Origin: Conoideocrella luteorostrata
Lineage: Eukaryota; Ascomycota; Sordariomycetes; Hypocreales; Clavicipitaceae
Direction: 5' to 3'
Assembly: GCA_032433595.1 (NCBI GenBank)
Contig: JASWJB010000064.1
Coordinates: 1 to 64,000 of the forward strand
Length of the DNA: 64,000 nt
A model generated the notes under the pieces. That model saw only the letters and a list, made by a program, of their open reading frames with translations. It ran no database searches and was not told the origin of the DNA. Of the stretch, positions 1-9,478 are shown piece after piece. A program made the position numbers and the translations under genes. The first letter of the stretch is position 1. Every line of letters starts with the position of its first letter.

Positions 1-588
1 GGGTGTTTGAATGAGAGGAAAATAGTTGTCATCATGCTAATTTGCCACGACGAGCGGATCGTATTAGCACCATGGTATGTATCCCCATAGAAGACCCGCG
101 GAGCGTTGGAGGATACAGATATTCGTAACAACACCTTGCAATCGTCGTAATGAAGATGGCTCTGCTTGCTTTTCCACGCGGCCGCGGGGGTACGAAACCT
201 CCGCGCCGATCATTTAGTAAGCGAATAATCTAGTGTGAACTTAGAACGAAGGTCCTACCTAGCTCATTACAATCTGGTCTCCAACATACGTACGGAAGAG
301 TGGAGTTGGCGGGCCATCATCACTCCCGCCTCGCCGGCGCTACAAGCGGAGCCCCATCGAGGCTGAGTCCCGCATTCGCGTCAATGCGGTACTACGCGAC
401 TTTATTCTCAGGGCAGACCGTAGAGCTTAAAGTTTCTAGTAAAAATATAAATTGCCGCTCGTCCTATTATCCTACGTTTGGATCATAGCTGCTTGCCCTC
501 GATCACTCTTATTGTTCTTCAGAAGTCTGCATCTTTGCGGAAAGTGACATCTATATCGATCAATTACGCTTCATCAGATCCACCCACC
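1..588. other. Upstream intergenic region, no gene seen
   Basis: I see no coding sequence I can support. The last part is presumably the promoter and 5' leader of the monooxygenase that starts at 589. The short open frames here have no recognisable domain. Confidence 0.5.
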
Positions 589-1903
589 ATGAAGGTGATC
601 GTCATCGGCGGTGGCATTGGAGGCCTTTGTCTCGCCAACGGCCTGCAAAAAGCAGGAATCGATGTGCAAGTGTTTGAGCGACAGGTTAGCCAATTGTCAA
701 CATGCGGCACCCATTTCACTAGTACTAACGCCCCTTTAGTCCAACAGTGTTGAAAATCTCGCTGGGTATGGCATACATATTGACCGAAATGGAAGAAATG
801 CATTGCGCAATTGCCTATCTCTGTCCGATTGGACAAACATTCAGAACTTATTTACAACTACTGGTACCCGTCTGTTCTTTCGGGATACTAAATTTGGGCT
901 ACTTGCCCTACGAGACGACGCAGAACTGAGCGGCAGACATGCATGCGAAGTGGAACGAAGCGGTATAGGGCGCATAGAGCTTCGAGACGCGCTTTTGGCT
1001 GGCCTGGACAATCAATCATGCCCAATTGTTCATTGGAACAAGGCGTTCCGAAGCTACACTCACTTAAAAGATGGCCGTGTCCGGGTTTATTTTACGGACG
1101 ACTCTTGGCAAGACGGAGACTTAGTCGTTGGCGCTGACGGCTCCCACTCAGAGATTCGCCGGCAATATCTTCCAAATATTCAGCGTCTCGACCTCGGCAT
1201 CCTGGCCATTGCAGGTCGTACCATGGTCACCGATGAGCTAGCGAATAGTCTACCACCCGAAATGACAAACGGCTCTCTCAACAACATTGTACCATACGGC
1301 AAAGGGTGGATGTTTGTTTCTGCATGGAAATCAAAGCCATCTGCATGCCACTCGCTGAAACCGGACCATTACGTCCTCTGGGCATATGTGCTGCCAAAAA
1401 CAGATGCTCCCGCTGACATAAATGAGTTCACTGGGGCGGACTTGTCGAACATCGTTCTTGACGCTATTGATCAATGGGCGCCGGAGCTGCGGACACTGGT
1501 ACGACAAACTGATCTGCCCAGCGTTAAGTGCATTAAAATTCACTCTATGCCTGACTTGACACCCTGGAAACCAAGTAATATTACAGTCATGGGGGACTCC
1601 ATTCATAACATGACCCCGATGGCTGGCGTTGGCGCCAACACCGCCCTTCGAGACGCCGAAGTGCTAACTCGAGTCTTAATCGACGCGTATTCTGGAAGAA
1701 TATCATTGATTGAAGCTGTAAGCATCTACGAGCAAGAGATGAGAGCCTACGCCAACGATGCGGTCACAATGTCGAGAAAAAATGCCAAAAGCGCATGCAA
1801 CGGTGGCAGCTTCCAACGGGTGTTTTTGCGTGGACTTCTTTGTGCGGCACATGCGAGTCCCCTGATTATGCGGGCAACATTCGGACGATCGCTGCTGAAG
1901 TAA
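589..1903 (+). CDS. FAD-dependent aromatic-type monooxygenase, two exons
   Basis: Class A flavoprotein monooxygenase (salicylate hydroxylase-like fold) that would use FAD and NAD(P)H to hydroxylate a small, often aromatic or polyketide substrate. Exon 1 is 589-684 and exon 2 is 740-1903. The 55-nt intron has a GT start, an ACTAAC branch site near 724 and a TTTAG end, and joins in phase to give 419 aa. Visible motifs are the N-terminal Rossmann fingerprint (VIGGGIGGLCLANGLQKAG, residues about 4-22), the VGADGSHSEIRR DG motif in the middle, and the C-terminal GDSIHNMTPMAGVGAN motif that binds the FAD ribityl chain. The start sits directly before the Rossmann strand, as is usual. No membrane segment or signal peptide is seen. 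Such enzymes often belong to secondary-metabolite clusters, but no backbone gene lies nearby, so the substrate is unknown. Confidence 0.9.
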
Positions 1904-3022
1904 AACAAACACTGGACAGCATTATGGGACCGTTGAATTTGAGATAGATGATACGCAAGAGCGGCTTTGGCGTCTCGTTTGTAGCAGTAGATATTTCAAG
2001 AGTTTCATGGATAACTTGCCAAGAGTTTCCTTTTGTTGGTAATCAGCTATATGGAATTAGGCTCCGCCTTTTTACTGAAATTATAACCTTGCTTTTGGAG
2101 TAATTGTCTATGGCATGGCATGCAGCAGAACCTTAACTTAGTTGCAACAAGTTAAAAAACAGTTGCGCTGAGAAGTGACTGTTGTTAGTTTTAATCCGGA
2201 CCTCGTATGCTTTCCCGTCTATACTAAAATCTACTTGGCCAGCCCTTCTCTCGTTTTCCTCTTGGTCTTCATAAAAAGCCTTGCGCCAATTATTCAGGCT
2301 TGGGACAAACATCGTTGAGAAAACATATTAGTGTGTACAGTTACTATGAGTACAGCAGTGATGATATGTTTTAAAGAGAGTGAATCGATTTTTTAATTTA
2401 AAGATAGTGAATAGATTTTTATACAGGGCATTCTTATGTGTTGATCTGCCAGTGAGTACTGCAGATTCCTTCCCTTTCCGAGCATTGCTTTTTATTCCAA
2501 CACTACTGACTGTTGTCGAAGGTTATGCAGCGTAGTTGACAGTCAATTTTCCATTATCAACTCTATTACCGGCGTCAAGGGTATGCTGCCGCTACAAAGA
2601 CTACTACCCTTGCAGTTGATGCCCTTGGTTTCGGCTACTACAAGTGCAGTGGTTATAGCGCAGAGAATCTTTCCGAAAATCATTTGGACAAGTGAATGAA
2701 TATTGTTTGATGAATGATTTTATGTGTAGAATCAATTTAATTGCTGAGCTTTGTAATTGTTGGAGATGAAATACTTCTAAACACAAAATTCGCGTGAGAG
2801 CATACATGGAATGGAAACTCCCCGATACACAACGACGGAGAGGAATTAAGACTATCAATCTTGATGCTACTAGTTAGCTACTCAAAAGTATTTTTATACA
2901 TAATATTTTTTCATAATTCCATAAAGCAACGCATTGTTCCCCAACAGCCTCATAATAATCACATGACATGCTGAATTATAATACAATACCATCATTATTT
3001 CTCCAATCCTCAAATTTTAGAC
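1904..3022. other. AT-rich intergenic spacer between convergent genes
   Basis: This lies between the 3' ends of the monooxygenase (+) and the RGS-LOV gene (-). Short duplications such as TTAAAGA(T/G)AGTGAAT(C/A)GATTTTT near 2371 and 2399 are visible. No coding feature is supported. Confidence 0.5.
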
Positions 3023-5280
3023 CTACCACGCCGGCCAAGGACCATCCTCTCCATTGAACGATGCTGGGTTGCCCTTGATCTCGGATGCAACCGGAGGCGC
3101 AAGCTTGGGCTGTGAACCATGCCTGGGCAGTAACTTATCGTGCATAGTCTGCTGCTGGGCGGAGTCGGATGTCGCACCACCACCCACGTCTGAAACGTCG
3201 TCATTCACAACGACAATCATCCATATGCCGATGATTCCGTTGAGGCCGCGAAGAGGGGTGCAGTGGAGCCATCGCGGCCTCCCTCGGTCAGCGTGCGATG
3301 AGACATTGCGGCGCGTTGACGACAGCCAGCGCACCTTTGCTGTTACGCCCCTTCCATCGCTGAGCGCCTGGGCGATCTGATCGCGCACTCGGCCCGACCC
3401 GCCGATGCGTGATAGGAACGGACTTTGCAGTATTCCAGGCAATCGCAGGCTGGGGGACGCAAAGAGAATTTGTAAGCTGGGAGCCGGGCGAACGAGGAGA
3501 TAGTGTTCGTAAACCCCCGTCAGGCGTCCGTTAGAGCTGTGGCTGAGACTGGGAGACGGCTCTTTTCCCTCCATCTTACTCTTTGGGAGATCCGGAACGT
3601 TGTTTGTCGGTACCGGGGACGGCTGGGGTGATGTGCCTTCCTCGATGACGAGATACGGCGTATTCCAGTTAGGTTTGCGTTGCGACAACTCGTCATGGTC
3701 TCGAATTTTGTGCATGACTCCGCCGTAGCGCCGGACCGTTTCGACCTCGTTGCGGTCAAACATCTCGCTCAAGTCGCGACAGGACTGCGTAGCGGATCTC
3801 TTTTCTTCCTTGGCGTTGACGCCGTCCGCGTTGTTCGTTTCCAACCCATTTGACTTGACTTCCTCGGCTTTGACGATGCGTTTGAGGCCCTCCAGCTGAG
3901 TGCAGTCCTTGGCCAAGCCGGAGACATCGACCTGGGCTCCCAAAAAATAGCGGACAGTACCCCTCGAGTCGATGAGCGGGGCGCAGAGCAAGAGATTCAT
4001 GAACGGGGAGCCGTCGCGGCGATAGTTGAGAAACGTTTCAAAATGCTCACGCCCAGCAGCGAGCTGGTCCCTGATCCTCTTGACACTAAATGGGTTCGTT
4101 CCGGGACCCTGCAAGAAGCGGCAGTTGCGACCAATGACATCTTCATGACCGTATTGTGTTGTGCGGTGAAACTCTGCATCTCTGTCAGACATACACGACG
4201 GCCCCCAATATTGAACAAGTTTCACAGTTTCACATACCGTCGGAAGCGAGGATGATGGGGTTGTCATTCCTAGACGGGTCTGTGAGGCAGAACACCTCAG
4301 CTAGCCCTTCGGATTGATCACGCAAGTGCATTGGCATGGTCCCCACGATCCTTCGTTTGATAGAGAGACTGACGATTCGTATCCACACATGAGTAATGTA
4401 CATGGGAAGCTCGTCTCTCGCCAGCAGCTTGAACGCAGCTTCGTGCTTAGCCTCAAGAGCTGCGTTGATGGTATCGTCCACAGCGCCGGTGGTGAAGTCA
4501 TGTCCATCCAGCTTCAGCAACGACTCTGACGCAACAGAATTCGCGTACTTGATGGCCCTGATTGCCTTTTCGGCGTTCAAGTAATACGTTAGGAGGGGAA
4601 CAGAAGCTGGTCGGACAACGGCAAGAAATTGGGTAAACTGGCCGAGAAGTCGCGAGTCTCCCAAAATAACCCCCATGTGTTTCTCGGAAAACAAGAGCTC
4701 CGATCGTTTTGCCAGCGAATAAACCCCGTGCTCATGGCTCGATGGGGCGACAATGTCAAAGCTCGCCGGATCAAACTCGTCTTCTCGTAGAGGCTGCAGA
4801 TTATCGTCATCTAGCGCTCCCTTGTTCTGCAGGGCTGGCAGGAGCGACGTTGCGCTCGTCTCGAGAGACTCGACTGCTGACTCGCAAAGCGATGCGTTGG
4901 AGAATCTAGAGCGCAAGCTTCGCGGCGCCACTGGAGAGGGCCGTGACGAGCTTTCCACAAGCCCAGGCATGGCATTGTCGAAGCCATCAAAGTTCAGAGA
5001 CTGTTCCCGAGTGCTGGATAGCAGGTTAGCATATCTGTCAGTGTGGATGGAGGCTCCCCGACTGCGCCTCAGCTGATCGATGTTGAAAGCGTTGCAGGGA
5101 CACGACACGACACGACACGTTGACAATGGTGTGCACCAACCTCTGACTGTTGGCATTCATGAAAACGCTTCCCGAGTTACGGTTATGGTTGTTGTCTTGC
5201 CGAGACGCCGGTGGTGAGCGAGGCACGTCGGGCGCAGGCGCAACACTCTGCTTGGGGGATGTTGTCGAGGTGTGAATCAT
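3023..5280 (-). CDS. RGS-LOV blue-light receptor (BcLOV4-type), three exons
   Basis: Fungal fusion of a regulator-of-G-protein-signalling domain and a flavin-binding LOV domain. In the Botrytis relative BcLOV4, blue light triggers binding to the plasma membrane. Exons on the minus strand are 5280-5141, 5067-4238 and 4173-3023, giving about 706 aa. The acceptor ending at 4174 restores the LOV start NPIILASDEFHRTTQYG. The RGS-like helical segment is about residues 165-295 (GDSRLLGQF, YYLNAEKAIRAIKYA). The LOV core has GRNCRFLQGPGT with the photo-adduct cysteine near residue 341, then NYRRDGSPFMN and YFLGAQVDVS, all expected for FMN binding. Next comes a charged linker and a C-terminal PAS-like region ending in WMIVVVNDD. 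The start is uncertain: an in-frame ATG at 5304 adds 8 residues. Intron 1 carries a CACGA tandem repeat. Being a light receptor that acts on membranes or G-proteins is known for the family; that this copy is active is inference. Confidence 0.88.
5099..5119. repeat. CACGA pentanucleotide repeat inside RGS-LOV intron 1
   Basis: About four copies of CACGA lie within the first intron of the RGS-LOV gene. They could vary in length between strains. Confidence 0.8.
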
Positions 5281-7227
5281 TGTCCAAGCTGTACGACACG
5301 CCAAGTTTCAGATTGTACGGAGCAGAGTGTAACTGGTCCACGCGAAGCGTCAAGACATGCGCTCTTGCAGAAGACCACGGAGCGCGGCGAGGGATATAGC
5401 ACGGCATGTATATGTGTAGGGTCGCGGCCATACTACGGCAATGTGTCCAAGAGCCAACAACATCTACTTGGTACAACTGAGACAAACTCTGAATTATGAT
5501 GTCACGAAGAAACAAAAGTGTCAACGGCTTGCAGAAAATTGAGAGGGGCCTGAGCGCAGCGCAGCTCTATTGCCAGGCGGCACGCCAGTTAACTGGACCT
5601 GTTAAGACGCCAGGTTGTCATTGGCGTACCTGATCGACGAGGGGGAAAACCCGGTCGGTCAAATAGGAACGGATGCCGGGCCTTTATATTAGGCTATATA
5701 CGCCATGGGTTGGGGTCACCCTCGCACGGCCCAGCAAGCCGCGCCGCTGATCCCCGCGCATCTTCGGGACATTCATTTCAGACAGCCGTGACATGACAAC
5801 TGCGAACAGACCTTCCAAGCCGCACTCGGCTGTGACATGATTCGTCAACAGACACGTCCCAATAATCGTCGAGAAAACGTGCGGTGAAGGTGAATTGAGC
5901 AAGCTGTGGCTGCAACGCAGCAGAAATAAATGGTTGCTTTGCGCTGGGACCTCGCTGCCTGAGGAAGCACGATGCTTGTCTGGTTGTCTGGTTGTCAGGT
6001 TGTCTGGTTCTGGTTCTGGTGGGGGCCGGCAGCAACGGTCCCGAGTGAGCGGAGTCACGAACTGATTACTCCGTACAAGACTAAACTAATTTCGCTCGCT
6101 TGAACTCTAACACATTGAGAAGAAAGCCCCGTCGTCGCACTTGTCGTGTGGCCTGCCAGGTTCATCCTCGTCCAACACCAGAAGTGATAACCAACAAGTG
6201 CTCCGTATATTAAGATTACATATTTGGTTAAACCCATTCGAGCCCCAGACCGGTCTGCTCACTGTCTGCACTCGGTCTGCTCCAACATATGCTGCATGGA
6301 CTAGAGCAAATGCGACGCTTCTGCAAGCCTGGCAAGAGATGGACAAAGAGAGCGGCTGATTCGCCCATCATTTTGAGCCCTGCGGTACCGAGCGTTGGGA
6401 CTTCATCTTCTTCCAACCATGGAAGCAACCGAGACTGTGATATCACAGACAACTTGCGCCAGCTACGACCTTAATTTGTCTCAGTTGAAAGCAACACGAT
6501 GATCGAGAGGAAAATGAACAATCTTACGTCGTATTGGAAGCACTGATGGCGTCATTCTCAACGACGCTGATTGAGGGCTATCCTGGACGGTAACCTTGTC
6601 CTCCGCTCCATGGCTACAACGGTTTTACACAGGACTAGGAACATGCCTTCTCCGCCTTCAGAAATTGCTAAAGCAAACACGTTTTCAACACGTCAGTATC
6701 CCAACTCGACTCTCATCAGCGACATATTTAGCTTCAAGCTGCCGGCTGCCTCGTCTCGGAGGTCGGATATGGGAGTTCCACTAACATGGCATGCCAGCAA
6801 ATGAGGCTTCGAGGGAGCCGACCATCGTTTGCAGTCATTATCACCGTCAATTCGGCCTCGCTCCCTTATTACGAAACATCGAAGTCTTTTCCAACTTGCC
6901 TGTGTAGAGCGGGCTCTGAGCGACCAGTGATACGGGCGCGAGGGAACTCACTCAGTTAATGCCTAGGTACTCCATATACGCTTATCAATTCCGTAATGAC
7001 ACCGTATTGATGCCCCCTGCCAGCAATATACGACACTAGCCAAAACATGTTGTTAACATCCCTGATAGTGCAACCCCCGATGTGACTTTATTTCCGATAA
7101 CCGACACCAAAATGCCTTGCAACGGCTTCAATCGCCCGACTAGTCGGACACAACAACCTCCCATAGCTTTTCACAGTCCGTTACGCCCCCCAGAAACTTA
7201 CAACTACATCATGACGTCTCTACTCGT
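5281..7227. other. Intergenic region, no supported gene
   Basis: This is the upstream region of the RGS-LOV gene. It holds a short GTCTGGTT/GGTTCTGG-type tandem repeat at about 5975-6022 and an exact TACTCCGTA copy at 6067. The open frames on both strands lack recognisable domains and look like chance frames. Confidence 0.45.
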
Positions 7228-7638
7228 TTATGCCGGCCACATGCGTCCAACTTGCCCCTCGGAGCAATTTTCGCTGCATGTCGCCATACGCTCATACAAA
7301 AACCGCTCCGGGCCCTCGACGCTCGCGCGGGTGGATCCCGCACCGCATGCCGGACAGCCCTTGGAGTCCTCTTCTTCATCGTCGTCATCTTGATTGTCTT
7401 CTTCGTAACGATCCTCGGCTTTCTTATCATTGACTAGCGCGACCGCGAACAAGCGCTCCAGAGTATCTGGGTTAAAATGCTGCACCAAAATGACGTTGCT
7501 GAGGGGTTTGTTGATGATGGAGAACGTATCGTCTCCGGCGTCCCTCTCTGCCTTGTCCAGCGCATCGCGGCCGACCAAGATCTCGGGATGCGCTGCTAAA
7601 AAAGCGTCCGTCTCAGTGTTACCCGTTGAATAAGACAT
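7228..7638 (-). CDS. Small cysteine-containing protein lacking a signal peptide, paralog of the gene at 8948-9478
   Basis: I do not recognise the family. The 136-aa product starts with ATG at 7638. It shares roughly half of its positions with the secreted protein encoded 1.3 kb away: matching blocks are VGRDALDKAE, INKPLSN, ILVQHFNPDT and ERLFAVAL. Unlike its paralog it has no hydrophobic leader. The sequence upstream of the ATG contains no ATG that could supply one, though a GTGAGC donor near 7745 suggests a 5' UTR intron. An acidic stretch (EEDNQDDDDEEED) replaces the lysine-rich part of the paralog. The cysteine-rich tail is shorter, with two CxxC-like pairs, and stops soon after. It may be a cytosolic derivative of the secreted gene or a decaying duplicate. 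Confidence 0.6.
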   Translation of the reverse strand: MSYSTGNTETDAFLAAHPEILVGRDALDKAERDAGDDTFSIINKPLSNVILVQHFNPDTLERLFAVALVNDKKAEDRYEEDNQDDDDEEEDSKGCPACGAGSTRASVEGPERFLYERMATCSENCSEGQVGRMWPA

Positions 7639-8947
7639 GTTTGGCCTTTAAGGAATTTTTTTTTTGGCGGATACACTGAATGCGGAGAGTACAACGTGAG
7701 TGGTGAGTGGGAGTGAGTTTGTCAACGCGCGGGATCTGAGCTCACCTTGCACACTGATGAAATTCGAAAGCAAGACTGAAGTTCCTAAAGATGGCAGCTG
7801 TTGCTTTCTCTCGGCTTCAATGAACTAATGTCGTGATGGGAACGTGAATGACAAGGTTGGTATATGTATGCATTGTTCAATGGAGGTGGACATGTGAGAC
7901 TTGTGGAGCCCTTCTGCCTGCTCGAGTGGCTGTACTCCGTACTCGGCCCAACGCTCACTCACCGTCACCCCTGTCACCTTGGAGGCTTGATGAAGGGTTG
8001 CATCAAGTCTTGGAGCGTTGGGGGCTGAGCAGCCCCCAAGTCGGCCTGCAGGCGTTGGCGTGTGCAGCGGGCATCGACTCATCCCAAGAGGCATCGACTC
8101 ATCCCAAAAGGCACGCGCACTGGCACCCAACCAGCGGCATTTCCTGCTCCCGCGACTGAACCAGCGTGAATGAAACCAAAGTGAACGAGTTCAAGGTGAG
8201 CGGGTGGGATGGAGTACTCCGTACGGCTGCATCACAGCCCGCCTCACGGAAGTAGCCCGATTTCTGTGGAGTTGCCAACTCCCAGCCGATGGGCCGCAGT
8301 CCAGAACACATTGACACCGAATCTGACGCTGAAAAACGGTGGGCACACAGCAACTGACTAAATTCTGAGCCAAAAACAACCAAATCCCGTACAGTGGTGG
8401 CTCGGAATTGCTGTCGGGGCACTGTACTTACTAGCCATCATCCAATCACAAGCGGGGCAATGCCGAACAACCTGCATCGAAAAGATGCACTGCGTAGAGA
8501 AGATAGGAGCATTTGAGTACGAATATCTGTACTACGCATTGATATTTCGCAAAGCTACGGCATTTTCCATGTTTTGATTTAATAATTAGAGAAGAAAATG
8601 ACATGTTGGTCGACGATCTCCGGCACGGTACAGCCGGCCTCATCGTGCAAACTTACATATTGAGATGAGTCTCTGAGCAACACGAAAAAAAAAAGACAAT
8701 TAGAAAGGTCGCTTCACGACGAGCTACGTCTTAGAATGTGCAAGCTCAACAACATTTTGTATATATTGATTGACATGTATCCAGCTACTGTCGCAATATC
8801 TACTAGATTCATAACCACATTTTGTCATAGTTCCGTATTGACCCTCCAGAACCATGTTATATGGAGTTGCCAAGCTCTACACATGCCATGTTACTCATCC
8901 GGCTCTCCACAACGCTTGAATTTGACTGTCCAGCTGGTTGGACACGT
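7639..8947. other. Spacer between the two paralogs
   Basis: No gene is recognised. It contains two exact TACTCCGTA motifs (7933 and 8215) and a perfect 20-bp tandem duplication (8071-8110). Confidence 0.5.
8071..8110. repeat. 20-bp unit in two tandem copies
   Basis: A unit beginning GCATCGACTCATCCCAA occurs twice back to back with a single base difference near the end. It is non-coding as far as can be seen. Confidence 0.85.
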
Positions 8948-9478
8948 TTATCGTCTCTGGCAGCTCAACTGGTGGCGGCATCTACCGCCAACATAGCGGC
9001 AAGACGGGCAGTTTCGGTCTCCAGTGCAGCTTGGACTGCGGCTGCAGAATTGACCACATCGCGGGGCACGCTCAAAGATAAAGCTAGGCTCGTTGGCATC
9101 GACGGCCCGGCCGCACTTCTTCTTGTCTGGCTCAGCAGAGGTGTCATATCGCTTCATAACCTGGCCCTTGATATCGCCGTCTTTGTTGTTGTCCTTGTAA
9201 TACTTCTCAGCCTTCTCGTCATCGATCAAGGCGACGGCGAAGATGCGCTCGTTGGTATCGGCATCAAACTCCTGCACCAGAACGATATTGCTGGCGGGCT
9301 TGTTCACGATACCAAAGGTGTTGGGGCCCATGTTTGCTTCGGCCTTTTCCAGCGCCTCACGGCCGACCTGAACATCGGGGTTTTCGGCCAAGAATGTCTC
9401 AGCTTCAGTTGCGGCCGCAGCAAGTCCCAAGTAAAGGGAAACGGCCACGGTGAGGAGAGCTTTGCCAGAGAACTTCAT
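8948..9478 (-). CDS. Small secreted cysteine-rich protein
   Basis: The 176-aa product starts at the ATG at 9478. Residues 1-23 form a clear signal peptide (MKFSGKALLTVAVSLYLGLA, then AAA). The conserved N-terminal half (VGREALEKAE, VNKPASNIVLVQEF, ERIFAVALIDDEKAEKYYKD) is shared with the leaderless paralog at 7228-7638. The C-terminal third carries nine cysteines in a CxxxCxxxxxCxxxxxCxxC-like arrangement, suggesting a disulfide-bonded extracellular module. The family is unknown to me. Small secreted cysteine-rich proteins of fungi often act at host or microbe interfaces, but nothing here proves that role. A GTAAGT near 9570 suggests a 5' UTR intron. Confidence 0.7.
   Translation of the reverse strand: MKFSGKALLTVAVSLYLGLAAAATEAETFLAENPDVQVGREALEKAEANMGPNTFGIVNKPASNIVLVQEFDADTNERIFAVALIDDEKAEKYYKDNNKDGDIKGQVMKRYDTSAEPDKKKCGRAVDANEPSFIFERAPRCGQFCSRSPSCTGDRNCPSCRYVGGRCRHQLSCQRR

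Noticed and set aside
5684..6237. Minus-strand open frames upstream of the RGS-LOV gene
   Set aside because: Low-complexity composition comes from the GTCTGGTT repeat. No domain, no splice-linked partner.
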